Shown: positions 1 through 5,021 of the stretch, in pieces
How the letters are laid out: the number at the start of each line of letters is the position of its first letter
How positions within the stretch are numbered: the stretch's first letter is position 1
Source: Mesobacterium_A hydrothermale
Lineage (GTDB): Bacteria; Pseudomonadota; Alphaproteobacteria; Rhodobacterales; Rhodobacteraceae
Direction of reading: 5' to 3'
DNA length: 5,021 nucleotides
Assembly: GCF_035818635.1 (NCBI RefSeq)
Contig: NZ_JAYLLH010000063.1
Coordinates: forward strand, 1-5,021
Translations under genes and position numbers: made by a program
The notes under the pieces: model-generated
The model's database searches: none
What the model saw: only the letters and a program-made list of their open reading frames with translations
Told to the model about the DNA's origin: nothing

Positions 1-73
1 GCATCAGCATGACTCGCACGGCCAGCACCAAATGGGAATCCCAATTCGGACTCGTTTGTCGCGATCAATCCAC
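1..73 (-). mobile_element. Terminal segment of an insertion sequence (probable 5' end, IS630-like)
   Basis: Seen: the bases at 65-73 are the reverse complement of the bases that open the right-hand IS at 4949-4957, and both abut a CTAG tetranucleotide (here TA at 74-75, G at 76). The rest of this 73-base segment differs from the right-hand IS end, so it is best read as the opposite (5') end of the same or a related element, with the transposase pointing out of the window to the left. An 11-base quasi-palindrome (TGGGAATCCCA, 33-43) lies subterminally. Possible transposase starts (minus-strand ATG at 10-8 or 4-2) fall at the edge and cannot be judged. Inferred: IS630-like, from the TA/CTAG target and the transposase tail at the other edge. 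Which IS end this is remains uncertain. Confidence 0.6.
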
Positions 74-76
74 TAG
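65..76 (-). repeat. IS terminal inverted repeat plus target CTA(G), left copy
   Basis: On the minus strand these bases read CTAGTGGATTGA, identical to plus-strand 4946-4957. Nine bases belong to the IS end and three to the target. The match stops after these 12 bases, so the terminal inverted repeat is short or imperfect further in. Confidence 0.65.
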
Positions 77-77
77 C

Positions 78-164
78 ATCTTAAAGATCCCCCATGAATT
101 GGAGGGATTAAGACAAATCCTTGGCGATAAATCAAAAGAAATTAGGCAGTTAGCCCCTGTTTAG
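78..164 (+). pseudogene. Possible 3' remnant of an unknown gene truncated by the left IS
   Basis: The plus-strand reading frame that enters from the IS junction stays open to TAG at 162-164 and encodes about 28 residues with a helix-like composition (ILKIPHELEGLRQILGDKSK and a short tail ending QLAPV). It has no start of its own outside the IS. Its G+C is clearly lower than that of the dusA operon. This is what the last codons of a gene cut by the IS at 74-75 would look like, but 28 codons is too short to exclude chance. I do not recognise a family. The rest of the gap up to 249 holds nothing else I can support. Confidence 0.22.
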
Positions 165-220
165 GATATATTAACGAAACAATGCTGGCAGCAATCTTTG
201 GTTTGTTTCCAAATCCGTGG

Positions 221-238
221 AAAACAGCCCGAACGGAC
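221..238 (-). terminator. Weak candidate terminator for the dusA operon
   Basis: Read on the minus strand, a four-pair stem (GTCC/GGGC, including one G-T pair) with loop GTTC is followed by TGTTTT, 12 bases after the stop codon of the dioxygenase-like gene. The position is right for the operon end, but the stem is short and the U-tract is interrupted. Confidence 0.28.
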
Positions 239-249
239 GCCAAAGGGCA

Positions 250-1032
250 TCATGTCGGATTCTCCCCCAGCCAGCCGGCGTGCCCCTGCGGGTGCAAAGG
301 CCGGAAATAGGCGATCATCCGCCCCTCTGGCGGGGCCCCGGCACCGGCCTGCCATGGTGCGATCCCGTGTAAAACAGCCGGATCCAGCACAATTGCGGCG
401 CCCGGCGGCAGGTGGATTTCAACCCGTTCGCACAGTTCAAAGACCCGCCGCCGGGTCGTGGCATAGACCGCGGTCAGGTCGGCGAAGGGCCGTTGCGATT
501 CGGTCAAAGGGAACAGGACATCGGCAAATGCCGCGCGGATCAGCGCGTGACTGCCGCGCCAGACAACCAGCGGGCTGGCCCCCGGATCGGTCGCGACCAG
601 CGGCAGGCCAAGGATGAAGCCATGCGGTTCGCGCAACTGTCGCTGCCGGTCCGGCCCGATGGGCAACAGCCCGTCGACATGCGCCCCGTCCCGCAGCAGA
701 CGATAGCGGAACGCCGCCTTGCCTTCACCGTCGCGCGGACGCGGATAGCCCGGAAACGTGACCGAAAGCTGGGCCTTGTGCAACGCGGGCAGCGGTGCCA
801 GCGCGGTGATCGCGGCCCCCGCCAGCGGAATGCCCGCGATACGGCCATCCGGGCCGTTAGACAGCGCATCGACACCGACGAACCAGGTGCCCTGACAGGC
901 GATCTGATCGGCAGCGGCGCTCAGGACCGCGCACCCCTCGCGATGCGCGGCGCGGGCCCATCGCAGCGTGTCGGGATCGACGGGAAAGCAGGCAAAGCCA
1001 TCGCGGGCCAACGCCTGCCGCCACCCCGTCAT
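250..1032 (-). CDS. Phytanoyl-CoA dioxygenase (PhyH)-like Fe(II)/2-oxoglutarate oxygenase
   Basis: A 260-residue protein with the signature of the non-haem Fe(II)/2-oxoglutarate oxygenase fold. There is an HxD pair (H118-V-D120, within DGAHVDGLLP), a distal histidine (H222, in DPAVLHGIAPW) and a following arginine (R238, in GRMIAYFRP) suited to holding the 2-oxoglutarate carboxylate. The segment GASPLVVWRGSH (151-162) resembles the 'P-G-S-H' strand of PhyH proteins. No signal peptide or membrane segment is seen, so it is probably cytoplasmic. The start is placed at ATG 1032 because it overlaps the dusA stop as ATGA, which indicates translational coupling; the frame is open 32 codons further upstream, but that stretch lies inside dusA and reads as out-of-frame arginine-rich sequence. 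The substrate is unknown. The coupling to a tRNA-modification enzyme makes an RNA or nucleotide substrate conceivable, but nothing here proves it. Confidence 0.85.
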   Translation of the reverse strand: MTGWRQALARDGFACFPVDPDTLRWARAAHREGCAVLSAAADQIACQGTWFVGVDALSNGPDGRIAGIPLAGAAITALAPLPALHKAQLSVTFPGYPRPRDGEGKAAFRYRLLRDGAHVDGLLPIGPDRQRQLREPHGFILGLPLVATDPGASPLVVWRGSHALIRAAFADVLFPLTESQRPFADLTAVYATTRRRVFELCERVEIHLPPGAAIVLDPAVLHGIAPWQAGAGAPPEGRMIAYFRPLHPQGHAGWLGENPT

Positions 1033-2021
1033 GCGGCCTGTGCTCCGCGCACGGCAGACAACGCGGCATCCAGAACGTCCAGACCGGCCTCGGGCCGGTG
1101 GCCCTGTTCCGACAGCACCCGACGCCATTGCCGCGCCCCGGGACGCCCGGCAAACAGCCCCAGCATGTGCCGCGTCACCTGTGCCAGCTTGCCGCCCGAC
1201 GCAAGATGCGCCGCGATATAGGGTTTCATGCGTTCCGCGATATCTTCGGGCGGTGTCGGCGCGCGATCGTCGCCAAAGATGTCGCGGTCGGCTGCGGCAA
1301 GGATATCCCAGGGCTGGTGATAGGCCGCGCGCCCGACCATGACCCCATCCAGCCCGGCGTCAAGAAACCCTCGGGCCTGATCAAGCGTGGTGATGCCGCC
1401 GTTCACCGACAGTTGAAGGTGCGGGAACATCCCCCGCATCCGCTGTACGAGGTCGTAATCCAGGGGCGGGATATCGCGGTTTTCCTTCGGGCTGAGGCCT
1501 TGCAACCAAGCCTTGCGGGCGTGGATCGTGATCCGGGAACAGCCAATGGCGCCAAGCCGCGACAGGAATTCTGGCAGCACCTCTTCCGGGTCCTGATCGT
1601 CGACGCCGATCCGGCATTTCACCGTAACTTCGGTATCGACCGCATCCTGCATCGCCTTGATGCAATCGACGACGGTTTGCGGCAATTTCATCAACACCGC
1701 ACCGAAGGTACCGGATTGCACCCGGTCCGACGGGCACCCGACGTTCAGGTTGATTTCGTCATAGCCCGCCGCCTGACCCAGCCTGGCCGCCGCGGCCAGT
1801 TCCGCGGGGTCCGACCCGCCCAGCTGCAATGCGACCGGGTGTTCTTCGGCGCTGTAGTCCAGCAGGTGCAGCGCGCCACCGCGCACAAGCGCGGGCGCGG
1901 TCACCATTTCTGTATAAAGAAGCGTGTGGCGTGACATCAGCCGGTGGAAATACCGGCAATGTCGGTCGGTCCAGTCCATCATAGGGGCACAGGATAATCT
2001 AGCGTGTTGATTTATTTGCAT
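1029..2021 (-). CDS. dusA: tRNA-dihydrouridine(20/20a) synthase DusA
   Basis: A 330-residue, near full-length DusA. This FMN- and NADPH-dependent cytoplasmic enzyme reduces uridine 20/20a in the tRNA D-loop to dihydrouridine. Visible landmarks: the N-terminal APMMDWTDRHCRYF (12-25); the catalytic-cysteine motif NLNVGCPSDRVQ with C96 as proton donor; K135 and R137 in TVKCRIGVD; HARKAWLQGLSPKENR (167-182), typical of DusA; the phosphate-binding NGG (207-209) and GVMVGRAAY (226-234); and a C-terminal helical tRNA-binding domain with TRHMLGLFAG (283-292). The start at 2021 gives MQINQHARLSCAPMMDW, a normal DusA N-terminus. No good ribosome-binding site precedes it; a weak GAAG lies about 11 bases away. 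The first ten codons (1991-2021) are about 32% G+C, while the rest of the gene is far richer, consistent with 5' replacement by the adjacent integrated element. The gene is followed by, and overlaps, the dioxygenase-like gene. Confidence 0.97.
   Translation of the reverse strand: MQINQHARLSCAPMMDWTDRHCRYFHRLMSRHTLLYTEMVTAPALVRGGALHLLDYSAEEHPVALQLGGSDPAELAAAARLGQAAGYDEINLNVGCPSDRVQSGTFGAVLMKLPQTVVDCIKAMQDAVDTEVTVKCRIGVDDQDPEEVLPEFLSRLGAIGCSRITIHARKAWLQGLSPKENRDIPPLDYDLVQRMRGMFPHLQLSVNGGITTLDQARGFLDAGLDGVMVGRAAYHQPWDILAAADRDIFGDDRAPTPPEDIAERMKPYIAAHLASGGKLAQVTRHMLGLFAGRPGARQWRRVLSEQGHRPEAGLDVLDAALSAVRGAQAA
1941..2021 (-). other. Predicted integration (att) region at the 5' end of dusA
   Basis: Known: one family of tyrosine integrases inserts prophages and genomic islands into the 5' end of dusA in Proteobacteria, and the integrase gene lies next to dusA. 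Seen: such an integrase starts about 110 bases away, and the base composition changes sharply inside dusA. It is AT-rich from 2021 to about 1991 and GC-rich from the codons for APMMDWTDR (about 1962-1988) onwards. A perfect five-pair inverted repeat with a six-base loop (1941-1956, CCGGT/ACCGG) covers the codons for the conserved RYFHR. Inferred: the crossover core lies within about 1960-1992 and this is one hybrid attachment site. The exact core cannot be fixed without the other island end or an empty site. Confidence 0.6.
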
Positions 2022-2035
2022 TTTTTGTGTATCTT
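2007..2035 (+). promoter_or_regulatory. Candidate sigma-70 promoter for the integrase
   Basis: TTGATT (2007-2012) and TATCTT (2030-2035) are separated by 17 bases, each matching four of six consensus positions, in the most AT-rich stretch of the dusA-integrase gap. The -35 lies inside the first dusA codons, so transcription from here would face the dusA message. It would give a leader of about 90 bases before the integrase start at 2135. I could not identify a convincing dusA promoter on the other strand. Confidence 0.3.
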
Positions 2036-2134
2036 CAAACTGTTGGCGGCGGATGCTGCTACGCTGGAATACGCCCCAATATCCCCGAATTTGCCCCTTT
2101 ACGACGACTCATTGCACACATAGCGCACACGAAA

Positions 2135-3223
2135 ATGGCCTCCATCACCAAGCTCCCCTCCGGTGCCTACCGGGTCCAGATCAGACGAAAGGGCCGCTAC
2201 GCGAGCGAGACGTTCCTCCGCCGCGACGACGCCCATCGCTGGGCCCGCCAGGCGGAGACCCGGGTCGATCAGGGACTGGCGCCGAACAAGTCGTCCGTTT
2301 CCCGCCTCCAGACCTTTGGCGACCTCATTGATCTTCATATAACCGATATGTGCGAGGTAGGGAAACCGCCGCGTCGCAGCAAGGCCGCCACGCTCACGAC
2401 GCTCAAGCGCGACCTCGGCAAGGAGAAGATCGGGCACCTCGACCGGCAGAAACTGATCGACTACGGCAAGATGCGCGCGGAGCAAGGTGCGGGCCCGGTC
2501 ACGCTCGGGATCGACATCGGCGTGATCAAGATGATCATCACCCATGCGGCGGCTGTACACGGCCTCGACATTTCTCCCGAACCCGTTGATCTGGCACGTT
2601 TCGCGCTCAAGCGGCTCGGCCTCATCGGCAAGGGCACCGAGCGGGACCGCCGCCCCACCACGGACGAGCTGAACCGCCTCTTCCGTTGCTTCGATGACAA
2701 CGAACGCCTGACCCTGCCGATGACACGGATCGTGAAGTTCGCGGTGGCCACGGCGATGCGGCTCGATGAGATCTGCCGCGTCGCATGGACCGATCTCGAC
2801 GTCGACCGCCGGATGCTCATGATCCGCGATAGGAAGGACCCGCGCAACAAGACCGGGAACGACCAGCGGATCCCACTCTTCGCCGCCACGGGGTTCGATG
2901 CCTGGGCATTGGTCACCGAACAGGCCAAGGAACTCGGGCACGCAAGGGGCCGGATCTTTCCCTACAACTCGAAATCGGTCGGAACGGCCTTCCGGCGCGC
3001 CTGCGTCGAGGTCAGCGTGAAGGACCTGCATTTCCACGATCTACGCCATGAGGGCACAAGCCGCCTGTTCGAAGCCGGCTTCGCGATCGAACAGGTCTCG
3101 TTAGTAACCGGCCACAAGGATTGGAAGATGCTGCGCCGCTACACCCATATCCGGCCGGAAACACTTCATCGCCTTCACGACGCGCGCCGCCCCTCCCCGT
3201 CCGACAATCTCGCGGCGGAGTGA
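2135..3223 (+). CDS. Tyrosine recombinase / integrase of the dusA-targeting type
   Basis: A 362-residue site-specific recombinase that would integrate and excise the mobile element. Residues 1-50 form an N-terminal arm-type DNA-binding region (MASITKLPSGAYRVQIRRKG onward), residues about 60-165 the core-binding SAM-like domain, and residues about 170-345 the catalytic domain. The full catalytic set is visible: R209 (ATAMRLDEIC), a strand lysine (K234 or K239 in RDRKDPRNKTGNDQR), H301-x-x-R304 (HFHDLRHEGTSRLF), H327 (VTGHKDWKML) and nucleophile Y336 (RRYTH). The frame is open back to a GTG at 2027, but the start at ATG 2135 gives the usual 'MASI-KLPSG-YRVQIRRKG' N-terminus. No clear Shine-Dalgarno sequence precedes either start. 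It is divergent from dusA and next to its 5' end, the arrangement known for dusA-specific integrases. It appears intact and probably active. Assignment to the dusA-specific subgroup rests on position plus resemblance from memory. Confidence 0.95.
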   Translation: MASITKLPSGAYRVQIRRKGRYASETFLRRDDAHRWARQAETRVDQGLAPNKSSVSRLQTFGDLIDLHITDMCEVGKPPRRSKAATLTTLKRDLGKEKIGHLDRQKLIDYGKMRAEQGAGPVTLGIDIGVIKMIITHAAAVHGLDISPEPVDLARFALKRLGLIGKGTERDRRPTTDELNRLFRCFDDNERLTLPMTRIVKFAVATAMRLDEICRVAWTDLDVDRRMLMIRDRKDPRNKTGNDQRIPLFAATGFDAWALVTEQAKELGHARGRIFPYNSKSVGTAFRRACVEVSVKDLHFHDLRHEGTSRLFEAGFAIEQVSLVTGHKDWKMLRRYTHIRPETLHRLHDARRPSPSDNLAAE

Positions 3224-3251
3224 CGAGAGAGTGAGAGGCGTGCCGCCAGAT

Positions 3252-3262
3252 CCCGTGACGGG
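3252..3262. promoter_or_regulatory. Short palindrome in the integrase-DUF932 gap (possible operator)
   Basis: CCCGT-G-ACGGG is a perfect 5+1+5 inverted repeat in the 89-base gap before the DUF932 gene, 50 bases upstream of its start. It is too tight for a good RNA hairpin and so better suited to a dimeric DNA-binding protein, but it may be chance in GC-rich DNA. A purine-rich run (GGAGGTCGAGAGAGAGG) follows. Confidence 0.22.
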
Positions 3263-3312
3263 TTTGGAGGTCGAGAGAGAGGCTTTCGGCCGCCCGTCGC
3301 GGAGGTTTTCCC

Positions 3313-4506
3313 ATGAATACCGAAATCATCGATGCCGGACGTGACACCAGCGGCGGCTACAGGGTGGATGTGTCGCGCGGCACGAATGTGGACCGTGTGT
3401 CGTCGGAGTGGTTCTCGCGGCCTGATGACGAGCGGTATCTGTCGCTCGACGATCTCTTTGCCTCGGTCAAAGGCCGGGCGGAGCGGAGCCGGACGCGCAC
3501 GGTGGAGAGTGCAGCGATCCGGGTCGAGGCGCATCGCGACAACCCGGAGAAGCTGGGCCTCGTCCTACCGGGCACGGATGAGCCAGTTGCGCCGACGCAT
3601 TGGAGCTTCGGCCAGCTCTCGAGCCTCGTCGGTGCGCCCGCGGCCTATCTGCGGCAACTGCCCGCGCCGTTGGCCGGGATCAACTTGCAATACGGGCTGA
3701 CGAACCATCGGGCCGAGCAGATCAAGACCATGGAGGTCGAGGATGGCCGCGCGGAACTGCGTGCCGTGACAGGCCCCGACTATGGCCGCATCTACGACCA
3801 TGAACTGGTCTCCGCCGTGCAACGCATCGCGGGCAACGGCACCGGCGACACGCGCTGGAAGGTGCCGGGTGTGCTGGACTGGTCGACGGGCATCTACAAT
3901 CCGCGGGTGGACGTCACGAAGGAGACGACGACGCTCTACGCCTCCGACCGCGACGTCTTCCTGTTCCTCGTCGATGACCTCAACCCCATTGAGGCGGGGC
4001 TGCTGCCCGATGGCTCGCCCGACCTTTATTTCCGTGGGTTCTACTGCTGGAATTCCGAAGTGGGCGCCAAGACGCTCGGCATCGCCAGCTTCTACCTGCG
4101 CGCCGTCTGCCAGAACCGCAACCTCTGGGGCGTCGAGGATTTCCAGGAGATCACGATCCGGCACTCGAAATACGCCGCCTCCCGCTTCGCGCATGAGGCC
4201 GCGCCTGCGCTAAGCCGCTTCGCCGAGTCCTCGCCCGCGCCATTTATCGACGGCATCCGCGCGGCGCGGGAGAAGATTGTCGCACGGTCGGACGAGGACC
4301 GTCAGGATTTCCTGCGCAAGCGCGGATTCTCGAAGGCGGAGACGGGGCGGATCGTCGAGACGGTTCTGGCCGAGGAAGGCCGCCCGCCCGAAAGCGTCTA
4401 CGACTTCGTGCAGGGGATCACGGCGGTAGCCCGGTCCAAGCCGCAGCAGGATGCGCGGCTGGTGATGGAGGGGAAAGCGAAGGTGTTGTTGGAAAGGGCG
4501 CTTTAA
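3313..4506 (+). CDS. DUF932 (phage/plasmid-like) protein
   Basis: A 397-residue protein of the DUF932 family, found mainly on plasmids, phages and integrative elements; its biochemical function is not established. Recognisable blocks: a central RAVTGPDYGRIYDHELVSAV (150-169), KVPGVLDWSTGIYNPRVDVT (183-202), SDRDVFLFLVDD (211-222), and the most typical stretch, GFYCWNSEVGAKTLGIASFY (242-261) continuing to LRAVCQNRNLWG (262-273), then ITIRHSKYA (280-288). The C-terminal third (about 290-397) is charged and helical. No signal peptide or membrane segment is seen. The start is well supported: GGAGG at 3301-3305 lies seven bases before ATG 3313. It is the first gene after the integrase, in the same direction with an 89-base gap, and so looks like element cargo or a core gene rather than host DNA. 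It is complete, with no sign of decay, and as GC-rich as the integrase. Confidence 0.93.
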   Translation: MNTEIIDAGRDTSGGYRVDVSRGTNVDRVSSEWFSRPDDERYLSLDDLFASVKGRAERSRTRTVESAAIRVEAHRDNPEKLGLVLPGTDEPVAPTHWSFGQLSSLVGAPAAYLRQLPAPLAGINLQYGLTNHRAEQIKTMEVEDGRAELRAVTGPDYGRIYDHELVSAVQRIAGNGTGDTRWKVPGVLDWSTGIYNPRVDVTKETTTLYASDRDVFLFLVDDLNPIEAGLLPDGSPDLYFRGFYCWNSEVGAKTLGIASFYLRAVCQNRNLWGVEDFQEITIRHSKYAASRFAHEAAPALSRFAESSPAPFIDGIRAAREKIVARSDEDRQDFLRKRGFSKAETGRIVETVLAEEGRPPESVYDFVQGITAVARSKPQQDARLVMEGKAKVLLERAL

Positions 4507-4518
4507 TCCTCGATATTG

Positions 4519-4545
4519 GGTGGCGGGCACAAGTGCACCGCCACC
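4519..4545 (+). terminator. Strong hairpin just downstream of the DUF932 gene
   Basis: GGTGGCGG (4519-4526) pairs perfectly with CCGCCACC (4538-4545). The inside adds GCAC/GTGC (4527-4530 and 4533-4536), with one unpaired A at 4537, giving an almost continuous long stem with a tiny loop. It begins 12 bases after the DUF932 stop, the usual place for a transcript end. No T-run follows (TTGGGG), so it could be an RNA-stabilising 3' structure or a protein-binding site instead of an intrinsic terminator. The gap 4507-4630 holds nothing else I can name. Confidence 0.5.
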
Positions 4546-4630
4546 TTGGGGCCACAAGGAAAACAAGTCTGGTCCGCGAAGCTTGTACCATCTAATTGTC
4601 GTAATGCTGGACAAGGAGCAATCAGAAGCC

Positions 4631-4957
4631 ATGTATATTTCGATCACCTTCCCCGTTGCGGACTTTCGCAACTTGCATCGAGAAAATGCTGGAAGGCTTG
4701 ACCGGCCTGCTTGGGGGAGGACCGATCCTCAGGCGCAATTCGCCCGTGGCTTTGGAGCTATACATACGCGGACAAAGTCTGGAAATGGATTTTCTGGAGA
4801 GAATTACTATGCCGATTGCGACAACCTAATTCGTTATCCGGAGCAAATATTCGTATCACCTTTTGCTGATTTCAATCGCCCAATTCTTGCTTACCCATTC
4901 TATCGCCGGTTCTTTTTCGATGGTCAGATGGCTGGCAGATTTGAACTAGTGGATTGA
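4631..4957 (+). pseudogene. N-terminal part of an unrecognised gene, cut by an IS
   Basis: The frame encodes 108 residues, of which about 106 are native: the target TA is at 4947-4948, so the last two residues (VD) and the TGA stop come from the IS. The start at ATG 4631 is preferred because it opens a protein-like MYISITFPVADFRNL. AAGGAG at 4613-4618 lies 12 bases upstream, slightly far. The frame is open back to 4520, but that part spans the hairpin and reads as low-quality sequence. The protein is aromatic-rich and looks natural: RPAWGR (25-30), FARGFGAIHTR (37-47), GENYYADCDNLIRYP (56-70), YPFYRRFFFDGQMAGRFEL (88-106). The abrupt end in a strand-like segment says most of the protein is missing. 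G+C is about 48% (4681-4920), well below all neighbours, suggesting separate ancestry. I do not recognise the family and assign no function. Confidence 0.6.
4946..4957 (+). repeat. IS terminal inverted repeat plus target CTA(G), right copy
   Basis: CTAGTGGATTGA, the exact inverted counterpart of 65-76. TA at 4947-4948 is the presumed duplicated target dinucleotide, and the IS proper starts at 4949. Confidence 0.65.
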
Positions 4958-5021
4958 ATCCAACATTTGGAACCCTCGATTTCTTGCGGCGATGATGTCG
5001 TTGGGGTCTGCCCGCCAAACG
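4946..5021 (-). CDS. C-terminal end of an IS630-like transposase (partial)
   Basis: Read on the minus strand from the window edge, 24 codons run to a TAG stop at 4948-4946. The residues begin WRADPNDIIAARNRG and end FQMLDSIH. This W-x-A-D-P-x-x-I-I-A-(x)-R-G-x-x-x-L-D-S-I-H type of tail is what I associate with IS630-family transposases, DDE enzymes that insert at TA and prefer CTAG; the assignment is from memory of the family and from only 24 residues. The stop codon is unusual: the coding sequence inside the IS ends with CAC (4951-4949), and TAG is supplied by the target CTAG. The frame overlaps the plus-strand interrupted gene by 12 bases because of this insertion. The catalytic domain lies outside the window. 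Confidence 0.58.
   Translation of the reverse strand, partial: VWRADPNDIIAARNRGFQMLDSIH
4949..5021 (-). mobile_element. Terminal segment of an insertion sequence (3' end, IS630-like)
   Basis: It begins directly after the TA of a CTAG site and contains the last codons of the transposase on the minus strand. It breaks the gene starting at 4631. Like the left IS segment it is exactly 73 bases long within the window. If both are copies of one element, they lie in the same orientation, with transposases pointing left. Confidence 0.62.

Noticed and set aside
182..310. Small plus-strand frame beginning MLAAIFGLFPNPWK (42 residues)
   Set aside because: There is no ribosome-binding site, it runs into the antisense of the dioxygenase gene, and its second half is proline/cysteine-rich filler.
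412..1934. Long plus-strand open frames (412-1221, 968-1342, 1098-1934) across the dusA operon
   Set aside because: They are antisense to well-supported genes, arginine/proline-rich and lack family features. This is the usual effect of strong GC codon bias.
2027..2134. Upstream GTG start for the integrase
   Set aside because: The extra 36 residues do not look like the family N-terminus, which begins at MASITKLPSG. The stretch is better read as leader and att-flanking DNA.
2099..4194. Long minus-strand open frames (2099-3037, 2461-2928, 3565-4194)
   Set aside because: They are mirror frames of the integrase and DUF932 genes, with no recognisable motifs.
4520..4630. Upstream extension of the interrupted gene to ATG 4520
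   Set aside because: The first 37 codons cover the hairpin and read as low-quality sequence. ATG 4631 has AAGGAG upstream and opens a protein-like segment.
74..4948. A composite transposon made of the two same-orientation IS copies
   Set aside because: The enclosed segment is a chromosomal dusA operon plus one end of an integrase-borne element, which is better explained by two independent insertions. The equal 73-base overhangs point to contig edges.
1..5021. A small circle with a single IS copy joining both edges
   Set aside because: Joining the two CTAG flanks would make the interrupted gene read only FELAS before a stop, and dusA is normally chromosomal. It cannot be fully excluded without reads spanning the IS.

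Overview
The window looks like a piece of a Rhodobacterales-type alphaproteobacterial chromosome. The dusA product and its partner gene read like Paracoccus/Rhodobacter-group proteins, and most of the sequence is very GC-rich with strong codon bias. At 5' dusA a mobile element has been integrated. The window starts and stops inside copies of an insertion sequence (IS).

Left to right: bases 1-73 are the terminal part of an IS ending at a CTAG target site. A short AT-rich stretch of about 175 bases follows, with at most a gene remnant and a weak terminator. Next, on the minus strand, are two translationally coupled chromosomal genes: dusA (tRNA-dihydrouridine synthase A, 1029-2021) and, overlapping its stop by ATGA, a 260-residue phytanoyl-CoA-dioxygenase-like protein (250-1032). 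Divergent from dusA, on the plus strand, is a 362-residue tyrosine integrase (2135-3223). It belongs to the group of integrases that target the 5' end of dusA. Then come a DUF932 'phage/plasmid-like' protein (3313-4506), a strong hairpin, and the first 106 codons of an unrecognised gene (from 4631). That gene is cut by a second IS at 4947/4948. The last 73 bases are the 3' end of a minus-strand transposase, IS630-like by its tail.

How it fits together: the integrase sits where a dusA-specific genomic island or prophage would place it, at the island end abutting dusA. The first ~10 codons of dusA are AT-rich and unlike the rest of the gene, as expected if the incoming element supplied a replacement start and upstream region. 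Everything to the right of roughly position 1985 is therefore probably island DNA, and everything between the left IS and that point is host DNA.

The most informative non-gene signal is the pair of IS ends. A 12-base inverted match (65-76 and 4946-4957) lies exactly 73 bases from each edge of the window. At the right-hand IS the transposase stop codon TAG is made from the CTAG target, not from the IS itself. The symmetry also suggests that the window is a complete assembly contig bounded by a multicopy IS.

No tRNA, rRNA or CRISPR array was seen. I see no complete new defence or biosynthetic system in this window; the interrupted gene at 4631 is the best lead towards unknown cargo.
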